DNA from: Hydractinia symbiolongicarpus
Lineage: Eukaryota; Cnidaria; Hydrozoa; Anthoathecata; Hydractiniidae
DNA length: 64,000 nucleotides
Assembly: GCF_029227915.1 (NCBI RefSeq)
Contig: NC_079884.1
Location: 7,874,001 to 7,938,000, forward strand
Direction of reading: 5' to 3'
Shown: piece after piece, positions 23,565 to 37,735 of the stretch
How positions within the stretch are numbered: position 1 is the first letter of the stretch
How the letters are laid out: every line of letters starts with the position of its first letter
Notes under the pieces: generated by a model
Databases searched by the model: none
Told to the model about the DNA's origin: nothing
What the model saw: the letters and a program-made list of their open reading frames with translations, nothing else
Position numbers and translations under genes: made by a program

Positions 23565-26500
23565 TTATATTTCTTCGCTTCCCACATCCATATTTACGTG
23601 CAGTATTCCATTTGCTTTGTTATTATTTAGTATCTTGTCAATATTTTCTAATGTTGTTGTCTGCAATGGGTTAGGTATTATAGACTCCATGTTTTGGACT
23701 GTTTTATTTTCTGTTATATTAACACTGTTAGCATCGTCGACGCCGCCGCCATCGCCGTTGATGTTCGTAACGTCGTTTTTAGAACTATTTATGTTACTAA
23801 CGTCGTCATCAATACTGCAGTTACTTCTCTTATGGTGAGTACAGCCGTTGTTTTGGTTTTCATCATTGCTGTCGTTGCATTTGTTATGAACGTCTTGGTT
23901 ATCGTTTTTGGTGTGGTCGTCATTGCTTTTGTCGCTGCTATTGTTATTGTCGTGCTTGTCTTTGTCGTTTTTATTGTCGTTTTTACTGTCGTTTTTGACC
24001 TTGTTGTTGTTCCTATTGCCGTCGTTGGTGTTTCTGTTTTTGTTTTCGTCATCATCATCGTCGTTGTCGTTGTTGTTGTTATTTCTGTCGTTGTCTATTT
24101 CATTGTTGATTTCGTTTTCGTTGTCGTCGTTGCTTTTTCTGTCGTTGTTGATTTCGTATTCGTTGTTGTTGTTACCATCTTTGTCGCTGTCGTTTTCGTT
24201 GTCGATATTGCCATTTTTGTCGTTATGGATTTCGTTATTGTTGTTACGACATTTAGAAGAATCTGCATTAGCTAAAGCTTCAACTTTGCTGTTGTCATCA
24301 TCAGTATTCTCAAAGTGCGTTTTCTCAACATTTTCATCTTCTTTCGACAACGTCGACGTCATCGAAATATTTTCTCCCGTTTCACTTCTTTCAAAGTTAG
24401 AATCACAATCTGAAGAGAGGCCATGGTCGATTCGAATGACATGATCCTTTAGTTTGTGATCGCTTTCTAACTCGCGAAATGGACTTTCTTTGCTTTCACT
24501 GGATTCGTTTTCGCTCACTTCTACGGTCGAATGTAAAGTTCTTTTTGATCTTAACGCAAAGGTTCCAACAGATCCACTTTGTTTGCTTCGAAACAAAGAC
24601 ACACTATTCATACTATCGTCACTCGACTTAACCGAATGATTTGTTGACATGTTCACACTTCTTGATCCCCGACGCATTGACGCCATGCGCATGCGTATTA
24701 GTTCTTCCTCACCTTCACTTATAACACTATCACTACTCGAATCAGAGTCACCGCCTTCTTCAGCTTGCTTTTGTTGCAATTTCTGCAATTTACTGATATC
24801 GTTTGGATCTATCAACGCATTTCGTCTACCAGCTGCTTTGGTCTCTCTCCATACAAGAACTTTATCTTGTATTGGGTTAATAACACGCCGATGATGACGA
24901 TGACAAAAATGTTCTACACCTAACAGTGCAACCGTGAGAAGTAAGCAAACGCCTAGTAAGAATATTAGTCCACCAAAGTAATTGATTTCTACTTCAGAGT
25001 AAGTTAGGGTAGCCGAAGCATTCTGGCTGCACGAAGTTGGAAACCATTTTTTATAGATTTCGTTAACAATTTCTTTTTCTTTATATTTAAGCACTGATTG
25101 TGAAATTAAATGCTTCCATTGTGAATTCTTTGAAACACTGAATGCATACCCACCTTGTGGAATTGGTTCACCATAGATTTTTAGATTGCATTCGCTTTGC
25201 TTGCTCATGTGGTAAGTAAGTAATGGAGACTCGTGTATGAAGGCTTTAAGGTTCCTATGGAATATAGAGACGTATTATTTATATCGGTTATCAGATATAA
25301 TAAAACATTTAACCAAAAGACCTTCTCTGCTATGTGTTTTTCTAAATTATTGCAATTACGTACGCAGTTTAGAAAAACAAGCAATGTGGGAACTAAGTGT
25401 TAGCGCTAACGTGATGAATAAAGATTTCAATCGATATGTGGCATTGTGAACTCAACTGGCGCCAAATAAATTTTGTTGCATGAACGCAAGTTAATGTTAC
25501 AGACAGAAAAAAACCCAGCCAGCCATTAGATGAAGTTAGATGTGCTTAACCTTTCATAAATCAGCATTTAAAACGTACTGAAAACGTTAAAACTACTTCA
25601 AGACCACTTTTAATGTCGCTCTGCTCAAAAACAAGGAATTGTAACCATGTAATCGCCGAAGGATCCATTTGCTCTGCATCCTGGAGAGCATACTATATCT
25701 CAAAATTCATCTATATTATAATACCCTCATACGCCTGTCTGGCTGTCACGCAAAATGGTAACTGCAGTAACGATACACACGAAATGCGGTAAATAAAGGA
25801 CGGGCGAACCCGCAGATTTATCCACGATCCACCGACTAGTGACTGAGTTGATGAAAAAAATGAATAATGGGATTTACTCACCCACGCTGAACCAACTCGA
25901 TTCCCTCTGTTGTTTTGTTAACATTGTAAAGTAGCATGAATTGGTACATTCGTTGATGAACTTCATCATCTGAATTTTTGAAGTATGATTCAATGCTAGT
26001 GTGGGCTACTGTGGCGTACTCAAATTCTGATGAAGGGTGGCGTATCTAAATGAAAAACAATCTCTTGATCAATAAATCAAGGCATTTATATCTATGTAAA
26101 AAGATACGTTAATAGAAACCAGAAACGTGCTGGAGTGATCATAATATTTGATAGGCTTTTAGAGATTGAATCAAAACAAACCTAGCTGTAATGAACAAGA
26201 ATGATGGCGAACAAAGTTTTGCTTTATTTTAAAAACAATGTTTCTTGAAATATGTGCATAACTTCAAGCGTTGTTTTTCAGTCCCGAAATAAGATAAAAC
26301 TTGAGAGGCATGTGTGCAATTAGAATGTGATGCCACGATTATTGTTACACATAAAGACGAAAGGTAAGATGCTGTAAAATTGATAAACAAAAATTAGGTG
26401 AACGATTCTCTGCAAAATTCAAAAATCTTAACAAAGCCAGAGAAAGTTGGCACACGTAATAATCCAAAGTTAATCTCTTTTTGAAAAGTAAAATGTTGCT

Positions 26501-29282
26501 ACGAGCATTTCCAAACAGACATCAGATGCATTAATAAAACTTTTTTCAAAACATTTCTTTGTTTAGTGTTTCCCGCAAAAGTCTAAGAGATTGAACTTTA
26601 TGTCTGTGAAATTAAATCGCAAATTCTGAAAGTCAGCGTCTGCTAAAATATACCCCATTGATATTTTTCGTATTTTGCGACATAAGTATTTGCGTTTAAC
26701 CCCCTTTTTTATTATGCTACATAGATATTTGCGATACTGATATTTTGATACTTTTAATTTGTCATTTTTGACTTATTTGCAATCATTTATTGGTAAAGCA
26801 TTCGTTCATAGAATTAGCCACGCTAAGTTAAAAAATATTAAAAGTTCTAAATTTCTGAAAAGTCAGATTGGTGAAAAAAATTCTATCGTATGTACCAAAT
26901 GGATCGTAACTTACTCTGTCATCTTTGAATCCAAAGAAAGGATTTTTACTTTCTTGCGAAACCTTTGATGCAGTCAATACAGCTGTATATGTTGTCATGA
27001 TAATAACCATACCAAAAGCAAACGCAACAGCGGTCACACGTGCACCAGGCCTACGAGGATTTTTTCCACCTAAGTCTCTCTGGAATGTTAGTCCAGAAAA
27101 ATACGAAAATCCTTCTCTCCATGGATAATCTGGGTGTACACTTTTATCAGTAATTCGTTTTAGTACTAAATGTTGATTCTCAAGAATGTATATTAAGACA
27201 GTACCAATAATAAATGTACATAAAATCCAGATCCGCAAATCGTGTGACAATGGAGAGAGAAATTCCCAGTTTATAAAGGCTAATTTGTTATTCAAAGTTG
27301 AAATCATAACAACTAAATCCACTCTCATGTATGGCTCACAAAAATCGACAACTTCAGAACGATCAGCTGTTGGAGTAAGTGCAGCCACGGCTATGTCGGC
27401 TTTTTCTAAAAGTACATCTTGCACAAGACCGTTCCATTTTCCAGTGGATTTATCTTTGCCTCCATAGTAACCATCTTCAACAATGTAAACGTCAGGAATA
27501 AATTGCAAATCATTTGATACAATGGTAAGTAAGTCCATAAGAAATCCGATACAACATGTGGGTTCCCATTTGTCTGGATCCGATTCCGATAAACCTAAGA
27601 CAGATCTCTTACACAAAACGCCGTGGTCACATGTCTTACCATTAAATAAATGATTGGCGTGTATAGTGAAAGGTGAATCCATAATAGTAACCACTTTTAA
27701 CCTTATCGACTTAGATGGAGTTTTTATCATACGAACTAATAAACTTGCTTCAGCATACATTTTTAATTCGTGGTTGTTTGACCACGAAAATACTTTAGTC
27801 CATGTAAGAAGAGGCATCAATGTTATGTTTCTCGCGAATATATCGATTTTGTGTTGTTCGTTAATACAATTTATTTGGTATAGATTTCTTTTCAATTTCC
27901 TGGTTAACGCTGTTTCTGTCGAGCTGGAAAGAATAAATCTCGCAAAATATACAAAACAAAAGAAGTGCAACATGTTTTGTTGTTTTTTGGTTTGCTCCTA
28001 ATTCTGCTGGAAAAGTTAATAATGACTAATTTGACTTATTAAAGCTTAAATCTATCATTTTAAAGCACTTTTTAATATAAGAATAGGAGAGTAATATTTT
28101 GAAGATTAACTCACTCAATTTTAAGTTTGCAACTAGTTCTGACGAGGCTAGGATGTAACTAACTTACCTATTATTGATCGTGTTTGTAACATTGTTCTCA
28201 TTAATAAATGACGCAATCGCTTCGACGGTCTCCTCCAGTATGTCACTCTGCCACGAGGCGTGTTTTGATTGATGGAAATCAATTATTTGCCAAGGTATAT
28301 TATCTTTACCCAGTTTTAAGTAATGGCTGTATTCAACCGTTAACCAAACTGTGTCGTAACTCGTCATTCCATAATTTTCAGCCATTTCAAATATCAAATC
28401 ACTGGCTACTTTATCAACTAGCAGTATCACGACGGATACTTCGCGAGATTTCAAATCATAAAACATTCTCCTAAGCTTTACAGGATTGTGGATTTCCTGT
28501 GTTTCGTAGTGCGTGATATTTTGTATACCATGTCTACCATTATGGTTGTTAAATGACTTTAATATTTCGTTGGCCGTAATGTTTTGGCAGATGTTTGCGG
28601 ATGAAATTAGAGCAGCTTGTTTCGTATGAAAGAGCTTCGTTAGTTGTATAATAGCTTTCGCGTAATTACGGTTGCAAACAATGACGTCATCTGATACAAA
28701 ATCATCCTAAACAAAGGAAGCAAGTGTTACAACAAATTTATTATAACTATGTTAATTTATTCGAAATATTTCACAACGCTATCGAGTCACAGTGACCAAT
28801 TTCCTTTTCGAACCATTGACTGTATGGAATGTGCATAGCGCTGATGAAGTTAACACTTACGCTCCCTCTCTCTTATACTTAAATGAGCATTACATAAGAG
28901 CCTAAAACACTTCGACATTTAGCAACCTTATTTATTTAAGTGGACTTACCACTTGGCAGTGACTGCTATCTATACTCCAAAACCTCCTTTTCTTTCCATT
29001 TACAATATCTGCCATGCGTTTTGATAACAGCGGACTTACAAAAGAAACTTGAAGGTGATCAAAATTCGTTTGGATGAAATTATGAAAATATTTATAAGCA
29101 AATATATCTGTATCATTAATAAAAATTACATCACATATGGTCCCATTCCCCATAATCCAGTTCTGATTCATTGACCTATAACTTTCTGTTGGTAGATAAA
29201 ATAAACATTTTGTTGACGCAAGCATGATGTATGCAAAAAAAGTGAAACCAAATTTAAGAACACGGGGTCCTTTCCTCTTCAT
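23565..29282 (-). CDS. Ionotropic glutamate receptor, NMDA-like, with long Asn/Asp-rich tail
   Basis: A ligand-gated cation channel subunit. Exons on the minus strand are 29282-28950, 28706-28168, 27923-26915, 26045-25882 and 25254-23565. Phases agree throughout, giving 1244 residues. A signal peptide (about 1-25) is followed by an amino-terminal bilobed domain (to about 340) and S1 (about 364-510). S1 has the NMDA-type Cys pattern and ALTPTADRSEVVDF, where Arg479 should hold the ligand alpha-carboxylate. M1 (about 520-538), the pore loop (GLTFQRD, Gln572), M3 with TYTAVLTA (602-609, a divergent SYTANLAA gate), S2 with TS (643-644) and Glu690, and M4 (774-796) follow. The cytoplasmic tail (about 800-1244) is Ser-rich and then Asn/Asp-rich. 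Glu690 replaces the Asp usual in NMDA subunits, so the ligand is uncertain. A Helitron-like element lies in the last intron. Confidence 0.9.
25710..25839 (+). mobile_element. Helitron-like mini-element in the last receptor intron
   Basis: A 130-bp relative of 22294-22422. It starts TCTATATTATAATACCC after A, has CTGTCTGGCTGTCACGC, a degenerate terminal hairpin, and ends CTAG before T. Confidence 0.75.
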
Positions 29283-30417
29283 TTCATCACTTTTCAGAAT
29301 AAGTTTGATTATATAAACTACATCATTTAATAATTATTTTCTCATCATTCTCCATGTATCAGATATCTCAATTATTAACTCAGCTACCGTACGTTTATTT
29401 AGCTTATATCATCCTTCCTGCTCTTCTCATTTTGATTGGTGATATGCTTTTTTAGAAATATTTACTATGCTGAAACAAAAAGCATTCATTGTTTTTAGAA
29501 AAACATAATACAAAGCTGATAAGAAAACAGATAGACAGACAGCCATTTTAAAAGGCCAACTAGTTAGTTATATTACTAGTTAGTTATATTAGGATATTAT
29601 AAAATCTTCTTATCCGTCCTACAGACTTTCCACAAATTAAAATACCATTGTTATTGCAGTCGTTTCATTTACTTAGGTGCCAGGAAAAGAATTTCCGTAC
29701 AACCAGCTTTCGGTTGGATTAGCAAGAAAATGCAATGTATTTACATTGGTAAGTGTTAATTGTGCTTTCGTACGCTTAAAGCGAACTAGACAGGAAGTTC
29801 ATATATTAAAACAAAAACAAAAATGACCTAACAGGTTTTTGCGTCCGTGAAACAAGTAATTGCGAAGGATGTTTCACTTTTCAAAACGAGCAAAAGTTCT
29901 TTTTTGTAAAACTGTAACATTTTTCCACCCCGACCCTGCTCCCTTTAAGTCTTTCCAGGCTGCTTTCTTTCCATCTTTCACACATGCGCCCTGTGACGCC
30001 GCTCCTAAGAAAGTAATAGAAAATAGTCGTTGTTATAAGAAGAAGATAAAAATAAAACACTTCATGAAAACTTACTAACAACGAACTTTTGAAAAAGACA
30101 GATGTCCTAGTTTCATTACAAAATAAAACAATATTTTTTCTTAATCTGAACTCTTATCATTTCGAAGTGCCTAATTCCAATTTTTATTATCGACTGTTAC
30201 GATCGTTATTAAAGATACTTAAATAGAAGAAAAAACGAGTTCTTAATTATTAACTTTCGCACCTAAGGAGTAAAAAGCAAGTAGACAATAATAGATATAT
30301 ATTTGGATTATTTAGAGTTATTATGAAAATGTATTAATTATTTTTTTCATTACTTCATCCGTATAATTATATAGAGGGAAATTTTAAACTTCCATATTGC
30401 ACCAGCTGAACCTTAGC

Positions 30418-30560
30418 GTCTTATTTTTGTTTATTTTTTTTGTTTATTTTTTTATTTTCGTTTATTTTTGTTTATTTTTGTTTATTTTTTGTTCATTTTT
30501 GTTTATTTTTGTTTATTTTTGTTAATTGTATGTTTTATTTATTTATTTTTTATCTCTCGA
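30418..30560. repeat. (TTTATTTTTG)n low-complexity tandem repeat
   Basis: Repeated TTTATTTTTGT units run for about 140 bases with slight variation. Confidence 0.8.
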
Positions 30561-32647
30561 ATCTGTAGTTTTGAGAATTTTAAACATCGAACTTAGATAA
30601 CCAAAATAGATTAAAATCATAGAAATTATTAATTTTACTCAATGGTTATTTTTTCATAACATACTTTTTTATACAAAATACATTGTCTATGTAATTAAAA
30701 AGGTTGCTTTAAACGTGACTTCAAATTATTCGTGCAAATAACAGCACAGTGTACATTTTTGTACGGTACACCAAAATTGTTATTGCAGTCGTCGAATGTA
30801 GTGTTGTTTCACATAACGATGAGTAATATTACATCTACATATTGCTAAAAATGTATTTACAGTTAAAACATATCAAAGTAAATGAAAAAAAAATATTTTT
30901 AACTTGCTTTACCCTCCAAGGAATAAAAAAAGGTAATGTCTAGTACTGGTACGGCAGCCTCGTCCTCAAGGTCATGTGGCCCCTGAGATGTTATTACGGA
31001 GTGGCCAACATCCTTTCCGCCGCTATCAACCTAATTAACAAGGCAAAATGCTCTGGAAACGAGGTTGCTGATACGGCAGATTTGCAAGTCACTAAAATCT
31101 GTAATAACTTTTGTTTCGTTGCCCGTAAACACATAATGACTTATTTTAATCAACCAACCAAACGATAACAAACAAACATGAAAGTCAGTCAAGCATACAA
31201 GTCGTTGTGAAAAAATTATCCCCACATAGATATCAGAATTTTAACTTTTACGCTCATGCTTCTAAAATATATTTTTTCTTCAAAAAATATTGTATCTGTA
31301 GTCAAAGTAATATCGGCACTTTATTTCTTCTCTACACTATTATATATGTATATTTTCTCGCATCTAAAATTGTTTTTTTCCTAACCTCGCCCACAGCTTT
31401 TTAAAAGCGCTGCGAATTTTTAATAACATCCTCGGTGTTTAACCTAAAAAAAATGTAAATTTAAAAAGTCCGGAAAGATACTGTTTTTAATACAGCTAAA
31501 TTCGATAATTCAGCAGTCTGGAAACACATGTTTGTTTATAAGGTACTGCGTGGCAACTGTGGAGAGACAGGGGAAATAATTTACAAGTAGTTCCCTTATC
31601 GTAAAATATAGGTATAGGCGTCGGACTATAAGCAGGAAGTACTTGAAGAGTTATTCTTTTAATTTTTTTGAAAAATCTTTTTTTCGGGATATAGGGCTTA
31701 AAATTCTCGCTAATTATGCTAATTATGCAAAATTTTGACATCTTTAAAAAGATTTAATCATTCATAATTATAATAATAATACCAAATTGAGTGGCTTATA
31801 GCATTTATAATTCTATATGCCTCAGGAAAACTGTAAAATGCAACACCTTATTAAAAGCTACTTGATGATGTCATGCATAATTAGTGGAACAAGATCTTTA
31901 AAAAACATTATAGACGACTTAAAAAAATTTATAGACAACTTTTTAAGCTTTCTCATATAAAAATTCACTTGTTTCAATTTGCGAGGTAAGTTTTAGCTAC
32001 ATTCGAGGTAACTTTTTTCAAAATCATGTTTCTATATTCATGTGTGAAAGTAAGCATGGTGAAAAACTTTGAGGCTTTTACATGAGAATCAAAAATAACA
32101 AATTTTAATTTTCTGATTCATATTTGAAGCAAAAAAGGTTAAAAATACAAATGAATAATTTTATCACTTTTAGCATCCTTTTTTATAACAGTCTAATTAG
32201 GTAGCGGACATTTCTAATTTTTCGAATAATTTGACCAAAACATTTAGCATGTCGAGTATTTTTTGTGGCAATTCTTTTTGTTAAAAAACCCATTAGTTTG
32301 TATTTTTAGACTTATTTTTGCCAAAACTAGTATTTGATATGTTAAAAAATTAAATATTTCCCACTGTCATATTTAGCATGGTATTTTGTTCCCCAATTAT
32401 TTGTCGAATCAAAACGTTCTATCACATTCGACAAAGTTATTTTAACAATATCTTGTCAATATCATGACAAGAAAAATGGAGACAGGATGAACAGTAGGGA
32501 AACAGCTGATCAGGATTTAACAAAGATATAAAGTAAAGTAGTGGTCGTTTATTTGTTTTGCGCATTAAGGAGAAAAGTTTAGCCCTGAATGTAAAGGACA
32601 TAAGTACCTTTGAAATCCTTCTCACAGCTGGATATTCTCATCAAAAC

Positions 32648-32709
32648 CATTCTCGACCCCAGAGCTCTTTGAGATAGAGTTTATCTCAAAGAGCTCTGGG
32701 GTGAGAATG
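32648..32709. repeat. Hairpin with ~29-bp arms
   Basis: The arm CATTCTCGACCCCAGAGCTC (continuing TTTGAGATA) returns in inverse after about 5 bases, with one indel. Confidence 0.8.
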
Positions 32710-32797
32710 CATTAAAACAGCAGAAATTGTAGTTATCTAATGAGTTTCCCTTCTTTTCAACCTTTCTTATTTTTGTCATGCAATTACAGTTTTTTTT

Positions 32798-32886
32798 CAA
32801 CCTCGCTCTTTATTCTTTTTTGATATAAGGACTGTCTTGCCGACCTTATATCAAAAAGAGAAAAAAGAGCCCTGAGATCGAGGTTG
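32798..32886. repeat. Imperfect hairpin with ~35-bp arms
   Basis: CAACCTCG...CTCTTTATTC...GATATAAGG is repeated in inverse as CCTTATATC...GAGCCCTGAGATCGAGGTTG. It lies 90 bases from another hairpin, a cluster unlike random AT-rich DNA. Confidence 0.7.
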
Positions 32887-35575
32887 TATTTCTTGTACTA
32901 ATATTTTGCGCAATGAAACCCTGACCTGCTGATGTATACACATCGTGTAACTTGTAATGAAATGAGTCATTTTCCAAAAATAGTTCTATGGAATCTTAAA
33001 CAATTAATTCTTGAAATACAATTTTTCTCAATTATAACCTCTTTTCGTATCTTCCTATATCTACGGTTGTACTTACTATAAATATACCAGCATTTATATG
33101 TTTCCATGACAACAAATTTTAGCGGCACTCAACTTCTCGTTGCACTTTCTTAAAAGAAAACGATAACACATTCTCGTATTCACTCAAACGTTTTCTTTTA
33201 AAAATAACATTACTGATAATATTACTACACTATCTTTCAAACTCGGGTTATATTGTAAAAAATATATAGTAATAAATAATTTAGTATCAAAAAACAAAAA
33301 CTTTTTTGTAAATGAAATATAAAAAGAATAAGGAGTAAATTAAATATTATAATATACATATTTCTCTTTTCCATTTTTTAGGATTCATTGTATGTTGAAA
33401 TAATTTTTGGGTAAAATGAACCGACTACAGTTTTTCTTTAAAAAAATTAGTTTAAAATATGTTCCTAGAACTTAAATTGCAGAAGAATGATCGTTTTGTT
33501 AAAAAACTTTACAAAGAAGAGAAAGAAAGATTTTCGCATGTCATGCTAGGTGTACTTTCAAAGTGAAGTTGTACATGACTTAAAACATACATTTCTTTTT
33601 ACAAAAATCATCCTTTTTATTCAATAGTTTGTAAGGATTCAACATTTTCATCATAAAAATAATCCCGAAATTAAGTTTTATTGATGATAATAATAAACTT
33701 GGATAAACTTTGATCGCATTTGGCAGTATCCGGTTGTATCCGGTTTCTACCGGATTTATCTGATTCAACGGATTGTAATGCCAAAAATAGGTGAATTATT
33801 TTTTGGAAAAATTTGGAAAACTTCATTTTGATGATTCTTTATACATGCAACTTTTATTAAGAAGTGAAAACATGTTAAAAAAACACGCCTATCAATCCTG
33901 ATAAATGAAGTTCAGAAGCAAGTTTAGAAACCCTCTTATTCGATGCAGCAACACTGCAGACAATTAAAAGTAAAACATTGGTTTTCTATGTAAAATATAA
34001 TTTATCTTACCCTGACATTATAAACTCTTCTATTTTTTTGATTTTTATATTATTTCTTTTTCATATTTCCTCCAGCTTCCTCTGTTATCTTGAACCATAT
34101 TCAATTAGCCAACATAATATATCGCAATGGAAGTATATATAAAAATATTTTTTTCAGTTTCGTGCGATTTTCTCTTTTTCTTGTTCTTTCTTTTAAAATT
34201 TAATTAAATTTATGTTAAATTTTTTTTTAAAAAAAATAATTTTATTATTCTACATAGAGCATATTTTCCCTGGTGAGGTGATAAAATAGAAATTTGAATT
34301 TTTAACTTCTCCAACCAGGAACAATTATAAAAACTCCAACCTGGAAAAGAATTTCTCTGTCACCTTCATTCACAGGGGTTGTCTGATAAACATGTAAGCG
34401 TTGAATGTGACCTTCCTGTTTTAAATCATTTTTTATAGTAATCTTTTTAATACTATTTATCTTTTTATTTATTTGTCATCATCTTTGCACCTATTGTTTT
34501 TCATTAATACTTTTAATTTTTGTTTATTATTATTAAAGATCTGGTTTAAACATACCAAAGTGGAAAGTTCATAAAAATTAATTTAGGAGTTTAATAATTT
34601 TAATTGACGTGCCAAAGGAATACCTCTTAAAATAAAGAGAGGAATGATATGGCGGGATAAAAAACATTTTTTGTTGATACATTTGCATGATACCCTTTCC
34701 TGGATTAGCTTTCTTTGATGTACCGCTGTTATTTCTTAACTTTTTTAAACAAAATTAATGTGATTTTTTTAAATCCATACCTTAAACTTGATAGATTGGG
34801 AAATCTTTAGATTCATACAGCGAACAAAAAACCTGTTAAAACAGGTTTTTTAATTTTATGCTATTTGACCTCGGCTTATTGGTACGAAATTAAGAAGATT
34901 TTGAACTTGTAGAATTAATACCACCAAAACAGCATTTTCACATGACGGATTAAATTCAAAATTTGTACACACAACAATTCAATGATGCTGAATATGATCC
35001 TAAAGTCAAACCATCAAAATTCACAAATTTTAAAAAACATGTAATTCGGAAAACGTGTATATGATAAAAACCCTCAACATTGAGTTAAACTACTTAGTGT
35101 CTTCAAAGTTGCCAAAAAAAGTTTTCATAAACCATACAAAGTACACTATAATGCTTATAAAGAAATATAGTGCCTCTAATAATTCAACAGCGCGTGACTA
35201 ACATGGAGTCAAAAAATTGTTGGCACAAAAAACATATTTGAAAAACATTAAAAAACTATAAAAATATTGCGCAATTTGAACAATTGAATATAAATTTGAA
35301 TATATCGTTCCTTTTTATATATGTCTTTTCCGTATTTACATGAGCGTATTTTAAAAAAATGTGAGTATTTTAGAAGTAACACCTGCGCAAAATGTTTTCT
35401 CCGACTTGAGTAAGAAACCTTATTGGTGTTCTTTGATATCAAGCAGTGTTTATATTTCAAGACATTTATCATCTACTAAGAAGCCACTTGTTCTTTATAT
35501 CATTCAAGAACTTATTTTCTCTGATTTGCGCAAGGTTCTTCGTCAAATTAGATTAGAAGTTAGAAATTTGACCCT

Positions 35576-35925
35576 TCTCTTTAATTATAGCCGCCGTCTG
35601 TCTGCCTGTATGTCTGTCCGCGAAAGCCGTGCCCCGTGACGGAAACACGAAATTTTTAAAATGCACATCAATACCAAATACGATATATTTCTGTCCACTT
35701 TGTTGCAACGGGTTAATTTAAAAGACGGGCGACCCCGTGGATTTTTCCACGGGCTAACGACTTCTCTTTAATAATAGCCGTCGTCTGTCTGTCTGTGCGC
35801 GCACAAGGAAACAGTCGTGCTACGGGCATACGAAGTACAAAATGCGATATATTTTTACTTACTTTGTTGCAACGGGCAAATTACTGTGTAATTTAAAAGA
35901 CGAGCGAACGCGTGAACTTTCACGA
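35576..35925 (+). mobile_element. Two tandem Helitron-like mini-elements
   Basis: Two head-to-tail copies (35576 to about 35762, and about 35763-35925) each start TCTCTTTAATNATAGCCG and have a (GTCT)n-like stretch. Each ends in a hairpin, which is perfect in the first copy (CCCGTGGATTTTTCCACGGG) and decayed in the second. Tandem insertion is common for Helitrons. The CTRR terminus is not preserved in these copies. Confidence 0.6.
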
Positions 35926-37735
35926 AGATTAATTATTATAATAATAACAACCACATTCTGTGCGTTTAAAACAGTTGCACCAAAGGTTTATTTAGACTTC
36001 TCCTCATTACTTTATGCTGACAGACGATCAAGAATACACGTAATAGGGATATTTAAAATATGTACGACAAGACAATTCTCATTTTTTTTTTCACAAGATG
36101 ACGACTGGTCTGCAGTACCAAGGTTGTGCTGAACGACGCGCGAATTATTCATGCATGAAATAGAAAATGCAAATATTATTTCCACGGACTAACAAATCTT
36201 ATATATTAATGTAGATGCTTTGCTATAAATTAGTTTGGGGGTAAAGTCACGGGCAATTAACGTTGTTTTTATTGTTGCCTATTTCGTTCCAATGGTTTAA
36301 TTAATTGCTCGGCCTTTTTAATGAAATTAACAACAAACCGTTTTATGAGAAGAAGCACGATACATTGCAAAAAGATTTCTTTAAAAAATTTTTTTTACGT
36401 CTGTTGTTTTTCCTTAAGAAATAACTTCATTTATAATGTCTCACATTTGCCAATTTTTGCCATGCAAAAACCGTGCTTAATTTAAAAATTTCCCTCGATG
36501 CATTTGTTATTAATAAATTTACTTGCAATAAACATCTTTATTAATATCATTGTCTATATCGTTTATAACCTTTTTTATTTATTCGCGCTTTTTGAAGAAG
36601 TTAATAAAAACAATTTAACGATGAGAAATTTTAGTTTTGTAGATTTTTTTGTTTGTTGTCTGTTTTATTCTTCGCTTTTATGGAAATTAACAAATTAATT
36701 TTTAATACTTCAGTCCCCACGAATGAATCTAATAATAAGCTAATCTGTGACAGGCAAAGTAGATGTATTGTTTTTGCGAAGGAAATATAGCTACATTAAC
36801 ACGTCTTTTCTTATGGTTAAGTTTTTTTCGCACTGTAATTGGCTAATCTGCACAAAATAAATTCTTTACTTTTGCTTCCTCTTGAGAAACGAGTTCAACT
36901 TATTTTTTAATTCTATAGTGCATAAAACTTTCTCCGATTAGCTTAAATAGCAGCGTAGCTTCTATTAAAAACCTTCTCTTAAAGGCAAATATAAATTGAA
37001 ACAATAAAACTCAAGCGTTACCATATTTAAAACGTCCAACCAATTCACTTCTGTCTGTAATCAAACTGATGCATTATATAAGAACGTAGGAAATTCGACG
37101 AAAAAAAAATCAAGCACAATGTCGCATTGCAGTGACTTTCCATCTGTCTGAATATATAAATCAACCATTGTTCTTGTCATACTTATGTTTAATTACGCAA
37201 GTTTTCTGTTGAAACTTAGTAGGAGAAGGAGGAGATGGGATGGAAGGACTTAGCTGACTTAATTGTTAAGTGTTTGCAGAAGACTTTTTCAATTAGCATC
37301 GTCATTATTTGAAAAGAAACAAGAACACCTTTACAACTAACGTGTGTCCACCAGTTGCATCAAAATACCCTTTTCAGCATCGACAACCACTGGATGATCA
37401 TCAAATTTTCTACTTAACTTCAACGTTTACTGACGTTTCAGTTAGACAAATATAAAATTTGGTATATTAATATAATGACTGGATATTGTTTTGTTCCGGT
37501 TATTACACATGCTCGTGTATTAGTAATTTTAAATGGTTAATTTAGTTATATACCTTGCCAAATTGGACGAAATGCAAAATTTCGATATAGAAGGTTAAAT
37601 TTCTGTATATATAAAGTGAGAATTGTTACATAAAGTCATTCAAAAGTCAGCTGTGTATATAAGAAAATATTTACATAAACAGTTTAAAGTTAATGTATAG
37701 TCAAAATTTATCTATTTATTTGAAATTGTTTACCC
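35926..37735. other. Intergenic; nothing recognised
   Basis: AT-rich, with only short frames and no recognised repeat or exon. Confidence 0.45.

Larger units (their letters stand above)
29283..35575. other. Gene desert with hairpins and T-rich repeat
   Basis: About 6 kb of AT-rich DNA upstream of the glutamate receptor without a frame I can defend. Notable contents are the T-rich tandem repeat (30418-30560), hairpins at 32648-32709, 32798-32886 and 33148-33200, and a short hairpin followed by a T-run at 34826-34850. Proximal sequence to about 30 kb presumably holds the receptor promoter, but no element stands out. Confidence 0.5.

Noticed and set aside
23694-24444. Two long plus-strand frames (178-193 codons) of Val/Leu/Ser-rich sequence.
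   Set aside because: They are antisense shadows of the Asn/Asp-rich tail of the glutamate receptor; the near-repetitive codons leave all frames open.
30974-31168. 64-codon plus-strand frame in GC-richer DNA.
   Set aside because: The GC-richer patch looks like part of a small repeat; no splice sites or recognised domain.
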